NCBI GenBank assembly: GCA_947579665.1
Contig: CANPUZ010000074.1
Location: 274,001-338,000, forward strand
Reading direction: 5' to 3'
Source: Sympetrum striolatum
Lineage: Eukaryota > Arthropoda > Insecta > Odonata > Libellulidae
Length of the DNA stretch: 64,000 bases
The notes beneath the pieces are model-generated. The model was not told the DNA's origin. It searched no databases and worked only from the letters and a program-made list of their open reading frames with translations. The stretch's first letter is position 1. Each line of letters opens with the position of its first letter. Both the position numbers and the translations under genes were made by a program. Positions 28,561-39,169 of the stretch are shown here, piece by piece.

Positions 28561-30241
28561 TTTCAATTTTTTTCCCTTAATTTTCCTTATTTTATCGAGA
28601 TTTGACCGAAAAAAGCAAGAAAAACAAATAATTTTAGCGAAATTTCAATTTTTTTCCTCTTTTTTTCCCTTAATTTTCCTTAGTTTATTGAGATTTGACC
28701 GAAAAAAGCAAGAAAAACGAATAATTTTAGCGAAATTTCAATTTTTATCCTCTTTTTTTCCCTTAATTTTCCTTATTTTATCGTGATTTGACCGAAAAAA
28801 TCAAGAAAAACGAATAATTTTATCGAAATTTCAATTTTTATCATCTTTTTTCCCCTTATTTTCCTTATATAATCGAGATTTGACCGCAAAAAGCAAGAAA
28901 AACGAATAATTTTAGTGAAATTTCAATTTCTATACTCTTCTTTTTCCTTAATTTTCCTTATTTTATCGAGATTTGACCAAAAAAAGGAAGAAAAACGAAT
29001 AAGTTTAGCGAAATTTCAATTTTTTTCCACTTTTTTTCCCTTAATTTTCCTTATTTTATCGAGATTTGACCAAAAAAAGGAAGAAAAACGAATAATTTTA
29101 GCGAAATTTCAATTTTTTTCCACTTTTTTTCCCTTAATTTTCCTTATTTTATCGAGATTTGACCGAAAAAAGCAAGAAAAACGAATAATTTTAGCGAAAT
29201 TTTAATTTTTTTCCTCTTTTTTTCCCTTAATTTTCCTTATTTTATCGAGATTTGGCCGAAAAAAGCAAGTAAAACGAATAATTTTTGCGAAATTTTAATT
29301 TTTTTCCTCTTTTTTCCCCTTAATTTTTTTATATTTTATCGAGATTTGACCGAAAAAAGCAAGAAAAACGAATAATTTTATCGAAATTTCAATTTCTATC
29401 CTCTTCTTTTCCCTTAATTTTCCTTATTTTATCGAGATTTGACCAAAAAAAGGAAGAAAAACGAATAATTTTAGCGAAATTTCAATTTTTTTCCACTTTT
29501 TTTCCCTTAATTTTCCTTATTTTATCGAGATTTGACCGAAAAAAGCAAGAAAAACGAATAATTTTAGCAAAATATCAATTTTTATCATCTTTCTTCCCTT
29601 GATTTTCCTTATTTTATCGAGATTTGACCGAAAAATGCAAGAAAAAAGGAATAATTTTATCGAAATTTCAATTTTTATCATCTTTTGTCCCTTAATTTTC
29701 CTTATTTTATCGAGATTTGACCGAAAAAAGCAAGAAAAACGAATAATTTTATTGAAATTTCAATTTTTATCATCTTTTTTCCCTTGATTTTCCTTATTTT
29801 TATCGAGATTTGACCGAAAAAAGCAAGAAAAACGAATAATTTTAGCAAAATTTCAATTTTTTTCCTCTTTTTTTCCCTTAATTTTCCTTATTTTATCGAG
29901 ATTTGACCGAAAATAGCAAGAAAAACGAATAATTTTATCGAAATTTCAATTTTTATCCCTTAATTTTCCTTATTTTATCGAGATTTGACCGAAAAAAAAA
30001 GAAAAACGAATAATTTTAGCGAAATTTAAATTTTTTCCACTTTTTTTCCCTTAATTTTCCTTATTTTATCGAGATTTGACCGAAAAAAGCAAGAAAAACG
30101 AATAATTTTAGCGAAATATCAATTTTTTACATCTTTTTTCCCTTGATTTTCCTTATTTTATCGTGATTTGACCGAAAAAATCAAGAAAAACGAATAATTT
30201 TATCGAAATTTCAATTTTTATCATCTTTTTTCCCTTGATTT

Positions 30242-32785
30242 TCCTTATATAATCGAGATTTGACCGCAAAAAGCAAGAAAAACAAATAATTTTAGCGAAA
30301 TTTCAATTTTTTTCCTCTTTTTTTCCCTTAATTTTCCTTAGTTTTTTGAGATTTGACCGAAAAAAGCAAGAAAAACGAATAATTTTAGCGAAATTTCAAT
30401 TTTTATCCTCTTTTTTTCCCTTAATTAATCGAGATTTAACCGAAAAAAGCAAGAAAACGAATAATTATAGCGAAATTTCAATTTATTTCTTCTTTTTTTC
30501 CCTCAATTTTCCTTATTTTATCGAAATTTAACCGAAAAAAAGGAAGAAAAACGAATAATTTTAGCGAAATATCAATTTTTATCATCTTTTTTCCCTTGAT
30601 TTTCCTTATTTTATCGAGATTTGACCGAAAAAAGCAAGAAAAACGAATAATTTTATCGAAATTTCAATTTTTATCATCTTTTTTCCCTTGATTTTCCTTA
30701 TTTTATCGAGATTTGACCGAAAAAAGCAAGAAAAACGAATAATTTTAGCGAAATATCAATTTTCATCCTCTTTTTTTCCCTTAATTTTCCTTATTTTATC
30801 GAGATTTGACCACAAAAAGGAAGAAAAACGATTAATTTTAGCGAAATTTCAATTTTTTTCCACTTTTTTTCCCTTAATTTTCCTTATTTTATCGAGATTT
30901 GACCGAAAAAAGCAAGAAAAACGAATAATTTTAGCAAAATATCAATTTTTATCATCTTTTTTCACTTCATTTTCCTTATTTTATCGAGATTTGACCAAAA
31001 AAAGCAAGAAAAAGAAATAATTTTATCGAAATTTCAATTTTTATCATCTTTTTTCCCTTGATTTTCCTTATTTTATCGAGATTTGACCGAAAAAAAGCAA
31101 GAAAAACGAATAAATTTATCGAAATTTCAATTTTTATCATCTTTTTTACCTTGATATTCCTTATTTTATCGAGATTTGACCGAAAAAAGCAAGAAAAACG
31201 AATAATTTTAGCGAAATTTCAATTTTTTTCCTCTTTTTTTCCCTTAATTTTCCTTATTTTATCGAGATTTGGCCGAAAAAAGCAAGTAAAACGAATAATT
31301 TTAGCGAAATTTCAATTTTTTTCCTCATTTTTTCCCTTTATTTTCCTTATTTTGTCGAGATTTGACCGAAAAAAGCAAGAAAAACGAATAATTTTATCGA
31401 AATTTCAATTTTTATCCCTTAATTTTCCTTATTTTATCGAGATTTGACTGAAAAAAGCAAGAAAAACGAATAATTTTAGCGAAATTTCAATTTTTTTCCA
31501 CTTTTTTTCCCTTAATTTTCCTTATTTTATCGAGATTTGACCGAAAAAAGCAAGAAAAACGAATAATTTTAGCGAAATTTAAATTTTTTTCCTCTTTTTT
31601 TCCCTTAATTTTCCTTATTTTATCGTGATTTGACCGAAAAAATCAAGAAAAACGAATAATTTTTTCGAAATTTCAATTTTTATCATCTTTTTTCCCTTGA
31701 TTTTCCTTATATAATCGAGATTTGACCGCAAAAAGCAAGAAAAACGAATAATTTTAGCGAAATTTCAATTTCTATACTCTTCTTTTTCCTTAATTTTCCT
31801 TATTTTATCGAGATTTGACCAAAAAAAGGAAGAAAAACGAATAATTTTAGCGAAATTTCAATTTTTTTCCACTTTTTTTCCCTTAATTTTCCTTATTTTA
31901 TCGAGATTTGACCGAAAAAAGCAAGAAAAACGAATAATTTTAGCGAAATTTTAATTTTTTTCCTCTTTTTTTCCCTTAATTTTCCTTATTTTATCGAGAT
32001 TTGGCCGAAAAAAGCAAGTAAAACGAATAATTTTTGCGAAATTTTAATTTTTTTCCTCTTTTTTCCCCTTAATTTTTTTATATTTTATCGAGATTTGACC
32101 GAAAAAAGCAAGAAAAACGAATAATTTTATCGAAATTTTATTTTCTATCCTCTTCTTTTCCCATAATTTTCCTTATTTTATCGAGATTTGACCAAAAAAA
32201 GGAAGAAAAACGAATAATTTTAGCGAAATTTGAATTTTTTTCCACTTTTTTTCCCTTAATTTTCCTTATTTTATCGAGATTTGACCGAAAAAAGCAAGAA
32301 AAACGAATAATTTTAGCAAAATATCAATTTTTATCATCTTTCTTCCCTTGATTTTCCTTATTTTATCGAGATTTGACCGAAAAATGCAAGAAAAAACGAA
32401 TAATTTTATCGAAATTTCAATTTTTATCATCTTTTGTCCCTTGATTTTCCTTATTTTATCGAGATTTGACCGAAAAAAGCAAGAAAAACGAATAATTTTA
32501 GTGAAATATCAATTTTTATCCTCTTTTTTTCCCTTAATTTTCCTTATTTTATCGAGATTTGACCGAAAAAAGCAAGAAAAACGAATAATTTTATCGAAAT
32601 TTCAATTTTTATCATCTTTTTTCCCTTGATTTTCCTTATTTTTATCGAGATTTGACCGAAAAAAGCAAGAAAAACGAATAATTTTAGCAAAATTTCAATT
32701 TTTTTCCTCATTTTTTCCCTTAATTTTCCTTATTTTATCGAGATTTGGCCGAGAAAAGCAAGTAAAACGAATAATTTTAGCGAAA
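30242..32785 (+). repeat. Duplicated satellite block, copy 2 (partner 26020-28560)
   Basis: Second copy of the 26.0-28.6 kb block. It contains one extra A in the CCGAAAAAAAGC run near 31089, which breaks the open frame that the partner keeps, and minor substitutions. Confidence 0.83.
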
Positions 32786-35560
32786 TTTCAATTTTTTTCC
32801 TCATTTTTTCCCTTTATTTTCCTTATTTTATCGAGATTTGACCGAAAAAAGCAAGAAAAAACGAATAATTTTATCGAAATTTCAATTTTTATCCCTTAAT
32901 TTTCCTTATTTTATCGAGATTTGACCGAAAAAAGCAAGAAAAACGAATAATTTTAGCGAAATTTCAATTTTTTCCACTTTTTTTCCCTTAATTTTCCTTA
33001 TTTTATCGAGATTTGACCGAAAAAAGCAAGAAAAACGAATAATTTCTTGCGAAATTTAAATTTTTTTCCTCTTTTTTTCCCTTAATTTTCCTTATTTTAT
33101 CGAGATTTGACCGAAAAAAGCAAGAAAAACGAATAATTTTAGCGAAATATCAATTTTTTACATCTTTTTTCCCTTGATTTTCCTTATTTTATCGTGATGT
33201 GACCGAAAAAATCAAGAAAAACGAATAATTTTATCGAAATTTCAATTTTTATCATCTTTTTTCCCTTGATTTTCCTTATATAATCGAGATTTGACCGCAA
33301 AAAGCAAGAAAAACAAATAATTTTAGCGAAATTTCAATTTTTTTCCTCTTTTTTTCCCTTAATTTTCCTTAGTTTATTGAGATTTGACCGAAAAAGGCAA
33401 GAAAAACGAATAATTTTAGCGAAATTTCAATTTTTATCCTCTTTTTTTCCCTTAATTTTCCTTATTTTGTCATGATTTGACCGAAAAAATCAAGAAAAAC
33501 GAATAATTTTATCGAAATTTCAATTTTTATCATCTTTTTTCCCCTTATTTTCCTTATATAATCGAGATTTGACCGCAAAAAGCAAGAAAAACGAATAATT
33601 TTAGCGAAATTTCAATTTCTATACTCTTCTTTTTCCTTAATTTTCCTTATTTTATCGAGAGTTTTCACCGAAAAAAGCAAGAAAAACGAATAATTTTAGC
33701 GAAATTTTAATTTTTTTCCTCTTTTTTTCCCTTAATTTTCCTTATTTTATCGAGATTTGGCCGAAAAAAGCAAGTAAAACGAATAATTTTTGCGAAATTT
33801 TAATTTTTTTCCTCTTTTTTCCCCTTAATTTTCTTATATTTTATCGAGATTTGACCGAAAAAAGCAAGAAAAACGAATAATTTTATCGAAAATTCAATTT
33901 TTTTCCTCTTCTTTTCCCTTAATTTTCCTTATTTTATCGAGATTTGACCAAAAAAAGGAAGAAAAACGAATAATTTTAGCGAAATTTCAATTTTTTTCCA
34001 CTTTTTTTCCCTTAATTTTCCTTATTTTATCGAGATTTGACCGAAAAAAGCAAGAAAAACGAATAATTTTAGCAAAATATCAATTTTTATCATCTTTCTT
34101 CCCTTGATTTTCCTTATTTTATCGAGATTTGACCGAAAAATGCAAGAAAAAACGAATAATTTTATCGAAATTTCAATTTTTATCATCTTTTGTCCCTTGA
34201 TTTTCCTTATTTTATCGAGATTTGACCGAAAAAAGCAAGAAAAACAAATAATTTTAGCGAAATATCAATTTTTATCCTCTTTTTTCCCTTAATTTTCCTT
34301 ATTTTATCGAGATTTGACCGAAAAAAGCAAGAAAAACGAATAATTTTATCGAAATTTCAATTTTTATCATCTTTTTTCCCTTGATTTTCCTTATTTTAAT
34401 CGAGATTTGACCGAAAAAAGCAAGAAAAACGAATAATTTTAGCAAAATTTCAATTTTTTTCCTCTTTTTTTCCCTTAATTTTCCTTATTTTATCGAGATT
34501 TGGCCGAAATAAGCAAGTAAAACGAATAATTTTAGCGAAATTTCAATTTTTATCCCTTAATTTTCCTTATTTTATCGAGATTTGACCGAAAAAAGCAAGA
34601 AAAACGAATAATTTTAGCAAAATTTCAATTTTTTCCACTTTTTTTCCCTTAATTTTCCTTATTTTATCGAGATTTGACCGAAAAAAGCAAGAAAAACGAA
34701 TAATTTTAGCGAAATTTAAATTTTTTTTCCTCTTTTTTCCGTTAATTTTCCTTATTTTATCGAGATTTGACCGAAAAAAGCAAGAAAAACGAATAATTTT
34801 AGCGAAATATCATTTTTTTACATCTTTTTTCCCTTGATTTTCCTTATTTTATCGTGATTTGACCGAAAAAATCAAGAAAAACGAATAATTTTATCGAAAT
34901 TTCAATTTTTATCATCTTTTTTCCCTTGATTTTCCTTATATAATCGAGATTTGACCGCAAAAAGCAAGAAAAACAAATAATTTTAGCGAAATTTCAATTT
35001 TTTTTCTCATTTTTTCCCTTTATTTTCCTTATTTTATCGAGATTTGACCGAAAAAAGCAAGAAAAACGAATAATTTTATCGAAATTTCAATTTTTATCCC
35101 TTATTTTTCCTTATTTTATCGAGATTTGACCGAAAAAAGCAAGAAAAACGAATAATTTTATCGAAATTTCAATTTTTATCCCTTAATATTCCTTATTTTA
35201 TCGAGATTTGACTGAAAAAAGCAAGAAAAACGAATAATTTTAGCGTAATTTCAATTTTTTTCCACTTTTTTTCCCTTAATTTTCCTTATTTTATCGAGAT
35301 TTGACCGAAAAAAAGCAAGAAAAACGAATAATTTTAGCGAAATTTAAATTTTTTTCCTCTTTTTTTCCCTTAATTTTCCTTATTTTATCGTGATTTGACC
35401 GAAAAAATCAAGAAAAACGAATAATTTTATCGAAATTTCAATTTTTATCATCTTTTTTCCCTTGATTTTCCTTATATAATCGAGATTTGACCGCAAAAAG
35501 CAAGAAAAACGAATAATTTTAGCGAAATTTCAATTTTTTTCCTCTTTTTTTCCCTTAATT

Positions 35561-37111
35561 TTCCTTAGTTTATTGAGATTTGACCGAAAAAAGCAAGAAA
35601 AACGAATAATTTTAGCGAAATTCAATTTTTATCCTCTTTTTTTCCCTTAATTAATCGAGATTTAACCGAAAAAAGCAAGAAAACGAATAATTATAGCGAA
35701 ATTTCAATTTTTTTCTTCTTTTTTTCCCTTAATTTTCCTTATTTAATCGAGATTTGACCGAAAAAAGGAAGAAAAACGAATAATTTTAGCGAAATATCAA
35801 TTTTTATCATCTTTTTTCCCTTGATTTTCCTTATTTTATCGAGATTTGACCGAAAAAATCAAGAAAAACGAATAATTTTATCGAAATTTCAATTTTTATC
35901 ATCTTTTTTCCCTTTATTTTCCTTATTTTATCGAGATTTGACCGAAAAAAGCAAGAAAAACGAATAATTTTAGCGAAATTTCAATTTTTTTCCTCTTTTT
36001 TTCCCTTAATTTTCCTTATTTTATCGAGGTTTGACCGAAAAAAGCAAGTAAAACGAATAATTCTAGCGAAATTTCAATTCTTTTCCTCCTTTTTCCCTTA
36101 ATTTTCCTTATTTTATCGAGATTTGACCGAAAAAAGCAAGAAAAACGAATAAATTTATCGGAATTTCAATTTTTATCCTCTTTTTTTCCCTTAATTTTCC
36201 TTATGTTATCGATATTTGACCGAAAAAAGCAAAAAAAACGAATAATTTTAGCGAAATTTCAATTTTTTTCCACCTTTTTTTCCCTTAATTTTCCTTATTT
36301 TATCGAGATTTGACCGAAAAAAGCAAGAAAAACGAATAATTTTAGCGAAATATCAATTTTTATCCTCTTTTTTCCCTTAATTTTCCTTATTTTATCGAGA
36401 TTTGACCGACAAATGCAAGAAATACGAATAATTTTAGCGAAATTTAAATTTTTTTCCTCTTTTTTCCCTTAATTTTCCTTAGTTTTTCGAGATTTGACCG
36501 AAAAAAGCAAGAAAAACGAATTATTTTAGCGAAATTTCAATTTTTATCCTCTTTTTTTCCCTTAATTCATCGAGATTTAACCGAAAAAAGCAAGAAAACG
36601 AATAATTATAGCGAAATTTCAATTTTTTTCTTCTTTTTTTCTCTTAATTTTCCTTATTTTATCGAGATTTGACCAAAAAAAGCAAGAAAAACGAATAATT
36701 TTATCGAAATTTCAATTTTTATCATCTTTTTTCCCTTGATTTTCCTTATTTTATCGAGATTTGACCGAAAAAAGCAAGAAAAACGAATAATTTTAGCGAA
36801 ACATCAATTTTTATCCTCTTTTTTTCCCTTAATTTTCCTTATTTTATCGAGATTTGACCGAAAAGAGCAAGAAAAACGAATAATTTTAGCGAAATATTAA
36901 TTTTTTTCCTCATTTTTTCCCTTTATTTTCCTTATTTTATCGATATTTGGCCGAAAAAAGCAAGTAAAACGAATAATTTTTGCGAAATTTTAATTTTTTT
37001 CCTCTTTTTCCCCTTAATTTTTTTATATTTTATCGAGATTTGACCGAAAAAAGGAAGAAAAACGAATAATTTTATCGAAATTTCAATTTCTATCCTCTTC
37101 TTTTCCCTTAA
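35561..37111 (+). repeat. Satellite sub-block next to the piggyBac insertion
   Basis: About 17 monomers of mixed type, including short monomers near 35650 and 36568. The last monomer ends TATCCTCTTCTTTTCCCTTAA exactly at the transposon boundary. The reading frame that crosses the boundary on the minus strand (36932-37192) is a chance ORF. No gene seen. Confidence 0.8.
37108..37111. repeat. TTAA target-site duplication, left
   Basis: The last four bases of the interrupted monomer tail (CCCTTAA) lie directly next to the transposon end CCCTTG. The TTAA is repeated at 39747-39750. This tetranucleotide is the piggyBac target. Confidence 0.95.
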
Positions 37112-37123
37112 CCCTTGAAGGAC
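37112..37123 (+). repeat. piggyBac terminal inverted repeat, left
   Basis: CCCTTGAAGGAC. It matches the reverse complement of the right end (CCCTCCAAGGAC) at 10 of 12 positions; positions 5 and 6 differ. The leading CCC is typical of piggyBac termini. Confidence 0.9.
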
Positions 37124-37126
37124 TGA

Positions 37127-37144
37127 CGTTCCCATATGGGAACG
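37127..37144. repeat. 18-bp perfect palindrome, subterminal motif copy L1
   Basis: CGTTCCCATATGGGAACG is its own reverse complement. It lies 15 bp inside the left terminus and is preceded by AAGGACTGA. The same AAGGACTGACG(T/G) + palindrome block occurs near the right end (39589-39615) in direct orientation, and an inverted form is at 37479-37504. It is a plausible transposase or host-factor binding site, by analogy with subterminal repeats of other piggyBac elements. Confidence 0.85.
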
Positions 37145-37478
37145 GACTGCAGCTGGGTTCTCTAGGTAGCTAAACAATATCTTGAGTGTCATAAAATGGT
37201 CAGTAAACGATATTTTGTGAACTAAGAGGGTCCAAAGCTTAGTTTCATTTGAGTTTTGGTGTATTTAAGTCAAGGGAAATATTTCTTGTAATTTTTCGAA
37301 AAACAGGGAAATTTTGAGATGGATCCTTCTGGCAACTAATTTTTATTAGTTTTACTGTTTTTAATTTAAAGTAGTATTTTGCTTGTATACCTTTAGTATG
37401 ATGTTCTAATCATCGAAAGAAATTAAATCGAGCTGAGTTTGAGGTTATTTGTTGTTGTTATAACGTTGTTTATAGCTG
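37145..37478 (+). other. piggyBac left noncoding region
   Basis: Noncoding 5' region of the element. It contains the 14-mer CTGTTTTTAATTTA at 37355-37368, which recurs in direct orientation near the right end at 39663-39676. Otherwise I see nothing recognisable. Confidence 0.6.
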
Positions 37479-37516
37479 CGTTCCCATATGGGCACGTCAG
37501 GCCTTCCCACTACTAC
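37479..37516 (+). repeat. 38-bp subterminal inverted repeat, left arm
   Basis: This 38-bp segment, from CGTTCCCATATGGGCACG to CCCACTACTAC, matches the reverse complement of 39578-39615 at 37 of 38 positions; the single difference is G/T at 37501. It includes a second, slightly imperfect copy of the subterminal palindrome. The pair is far better conserved than the 12-bp terminal repeats. Confidence 0.88.
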
Positions 37517-37841
37517 GCGATTTCCTTGCCGATGGGTGTCAAGGAAAGCTATATGTAGAATATAAAAGAATATTTTGCGACATAATACATTATTTTTGGT
37601 GCAATTAAGTTAAGAATTATTTTAGTTTTAAGTTGTGACAAGAAGACTATGGCAATTATTATGCATATTTATGAACTAAATCTCGGAAAACCTAAATTTA
37701 TATAGTAGAAGCGGCAACAACATATATTAGCAAACGATTATTGTAGTAGATATACAAATCCTTTCAAATTTTATTAGCTTCACATAAAAATGATATCATT
37801 AGAGGTGTTATAGTTTCTATTCAGGAAAAACGTAAGTTTTC
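37517..37841 (+). other. piggyBac 5' untranslated or promoter region
   Basis: About 325 bp of AT-rich noncoding sequence between the subterminal repeat and the transposase remnant. A TATATAG occurs near 37699 and a splice-donor-like CGTAAGT at 37831, just before the first ATG. Neither can be shown to be functional. Confidence 0.5.
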
Positions 37842-37843
37842 AT

Positions 37844-38104
37844 GAGTCGACTTCACTGAAGGAGGCTCTCCGAATCCTTGACGAGGATGAAGAGAGTGAG
37901 GTAGATGTTACCGATTTCTTCATTTCTCCAACAGAAGAAAATGAGCGAACTGATGAAGTATTGGCTGATGAAGATAAGGAAAGATTGGTTGACAATTTTA
38001 CTGGCAAGCAAATGAGGGCACAAGCCGAAATTCGGTTGGCAACCAACGAAAGTATCGGTGCTGGAGAAGACGATGGGGCAAAATAATCTGTGCGGAGAAA
38101 ATGG
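37844..38104 (+). pseudogene. Transposase remnant: acidic N-terminal region
   Basis: The frame starting at 37844 reads STSLKEALRILDEDEESEVD, then a further acidic stretch and NFTGKQMRAQAEIRLATNE. This resembles the poorly ordered acidic N-terminus of insect piggyBac transposases. The only nearby ATG (37842) is one base out of frame. A TAA interrupts at 38084-38086, and the same frame resumes with SVRRKWIK up to about 38104 before shifting. An RKW(I)K motif is usual just before the catalytic domain. Confidence 0.85.
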
Positions 38105-38510
38105 ATAAAGGAATGGAATGGAAAATGGATAACTCAATCAGCATTGAGTGTACGGGAAGTTTTTCTGAAGCAGATTACTTTTCATACTCTAAACTTAGCT
38201 GCATCGAATTGCTAGAGCTCTTCATCGATGACGATTTCGTCGCATTCATAGTGGAACAAAGTGAGAATTACACCCGATTTTTTAATTGCCCCAGTCCACA
38301 AATTACAGCAGAGGAGATGCGAGCCGTCATTGGCATTTTGATTGTATCCGGGTACAACATTCTCCTGGAAAAAAAATATTACTGGGACTCGAAAAAGGAT
38401 GTACATATTGAATTGGTTAGTAGAGCGATAAGGAGGGACTGATTCATCCAAATAATGAAATTTTTACACTTGGCGGATAATACTAAGTTAGACAGTCAAG
38501 CGATGGGTTC
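38101..38510 (+). pseudogene. Transposase remnant: start of DDE_Tnp_1_7 domain
   Basis: This frame contains MDNSISIECTGSFSEADYFS, IELLELFIDDDFVAFIVEQS, ITAEEMRAVIGILIVSGYN and YYWDSKKDVHIELVSRAIRR, all typical of the piggyBac domain. A TGA at 38440-38442 falls where the family has Arg (RDR-F), consistent with CGA to TGA. The frame then continues FIQIMKFLHLADNTKLD before a shift near 38510. Without the stop this block would be about 135 residues. Confidence 0.92.
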
Positions 38511-38513
38511 TAC

Positions 38514-38693
38514 AAAGTCTGGCCTACGATGAAAATAATTACACAGAGATGTTTGCAGCATTTGGTGCCTTCCAAGTTCTTAGATTGTGAGGAAGAGATG
38601 ATAAGATACTACGAAAGACACAGCTGCAAGCTATGTAGTAGAGGTAAATCGATAAGATTCGGTTATTATAATTTGAAGTGTAATGTGAAATAA
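38514..38693 (+). pseudogene. Transposase remnant: first catalytic block
   Basis: This frame reads KVWPTMKIITQRCLQHLVPS, then KFLDCEEEMIRYYERHSCK and SRGKSIRFGYYNLKCNVK before TAA at 38691. It corresponds to the family segment with the first catalytic Asp in DE(S/D)M and the downstream (F)IRGKPIRFGYK motif. Here the Asp position is Glu and IRGKPIRFGYK is altered. Coding similarity ends at 38690. Confidence 0.88.
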
Positions 38694-38737
38694 TATAATA
38701 GCATTAATTTATTTAGCTCAATATATAATGTATACGA
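38694..38737 (+). other. Deletion scar inside the transposase pseudogene
   Basis: About 45 bp of very AT-rich sequence joins the IRFGY-like block to the later LPHLKRCGYNGT block. In intact family members roughly 130-150 codons, including the second catalytic Asp, lie between these motifs, so about 400 bp appear to be missing. It could instead be non-homologous filler. No coding similarity was recognised. Confidence 0.6.
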
Positions 38738-39092
38738 AAGAATTTATTGCCTCATTTGAAAAGATGTGGCTACAATGGAACTGAGCGAATCAGAAAGAAC
38801 CGGATTCCGAAAGATTGTCCGCTACCACCAAAAAATGATCTAAAAAAGGAGGAGAGTGGAAAGAGCATCACAGCTATTTCTACATGCAAAGGAATAGGAA
38901 TCACTAAATGGCTGGATAATTTGGTAATTGTGGCAGCTTCAACAGCGTATGGAGTTACGCCGTTGATGAAAGCTAAAAGATTTTATAGGAAACAAAACAA
39001 AATTATTCAGCTTCCATAACCCTACTTCATATCCCAGTATAATAAGCATATGGGTGGAACTGACCAAATTCATGTAAATTCACTGCATATTG
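38738..39092 (+). pseudogene. Transposase remnant: late catalytic block
   Basis: The frame reads LPHLKRCGYNGTERIRKNRI, then CPLPPKNDLKKEESGKS, ITKWLDNLVIVAASTAYGV and KAKRFYRKQNKIIQLP. A TAA at 39017-39019 follows (the family has Gln, so CAA to TAA is likely), and then PYFISQYNKHMGGTDQIH. The Asp of MGGTD matches the third catalytic Asp. The second acidic residue three positions later (usually MDQ) reads His. The family normally continues with YRIGIRGKKWW, which is only faintly visible here. Confidence 0.9.
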
Positions 39093-39169
39093 GTAAGATA
39101 TGATTTATATAAATTATTTGCAACTCAGACAATCGAATAATAATAATAATAATAAAAGAAAATCCTCAG
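39093..39169 (+). other. Noncoding gap in the pseudogene, intron-like or deletion scar
   Basis: A 77-bp AT-rich segment beginning GTAAGA and ending CCTCAG. Removing it joins the upstream and downstream coding frames in phase (G + AT = GAT, then CCA AGG). It holds a (AAT)6 microsatellite at 39136-39153. Intact relatives have about 80-100 more codons at this point, so a deletion with a chance splice-like edge is at least as likely as a real intron. Confidence 0.45.
39136..39153. repeat. (AAT)6 microsatellite
   Basis: Six perfect AAT units lie inside the noncoding gap of the transposase pseudogene. They probably arose by slippage after the gene decayed. Confidence 0.9.

Larger units (their letters stand above)
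24380..35560 (+). repeat. Local higher-order family marked by TCGTGATTTG and TATATAATCGAG monomers
   Basis: A diagnostic pair of successive monomers, TCGTGATTTGACC...AAAAAATCAAG followed by TTATATAATCGAG...CCGCAAAAAGC, recurs near 24388, 25940, 27403, 28780, 30165, 31625, 33195, 33470, 34855 and 35390. Most intervals are 1.38-1.57 kb (15-17 monomers), with two short intervals implying internal deletions or partial duplications. I did not see this pair elsewhere in the window, so it defines a regional subfamily. No gene seen. Confidence 0.82.
1..37111 (+). repeat. 93-bp satellite array, left arm
   Basis: This is an uninterrupted head-to-tail array of a roughly 93-bp AT-rich monomer, about 400 copies, all in one orientation. 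Each monomer has a CGAGATTTGACCG core, a purine-rich stretch with AAGCAAG and AAAAACGAATAA, a TTTTAGCGAAATTTCAA segment, and a T/C-rich tail ending CCCTTAA. Three length classes are visible: 93 bp (tail CCCTTAA), 92 bp (tail ATCATC, T6, CCCTTGA), and about 82 bp (TTAATTAATCGAGATTTAAC, lacking most of the TTTTCCTTATTTT segment). All apparent ORFs here are repeat translation. The + strand consensus frame reads LIFLILSRFDRKK... every 31 codons without a stop, and starts are TTG, not ATG. I see no unrelated sequence embedded in this arm. Satellite identity is certain from the sequence; the chromosomal location is inferred. Confidence 0.98.

Noticed and set aside
36932..37192. 86-codon minus-strand ORF across the satellite/piggyBac border
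   Set aside because: It crosses the exact insertion boundary (37111/37112), so it joins unrelated sequences by chance.
37831..37837. CGTAAGT as donor of a 5' intron in the transposase gene
   Set aside because: No convincing upstream exon or paired acceptor with frame support; the ATG and the coding frame follow within 10 bases.
37840..38137. Minus-strand ORFs at 37840-38046 and 37853-38137
   Set aside because: They are antisense shadows of the acidic N-terminal transposase region on the + strand, which has clear family similarity.
38212..38451. Minus-strand ORF of 79 codons
   Set aside because: Antisense to the start of the DDE_Tnp_1_7 domain; no similarity recognised.
38643..38716. GTAAAT...TTTAG as an intron in the transposase
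   Set aside because: The supposed intron would contain the GKSIRFGY motif, which is conserved coding sequence of the family.
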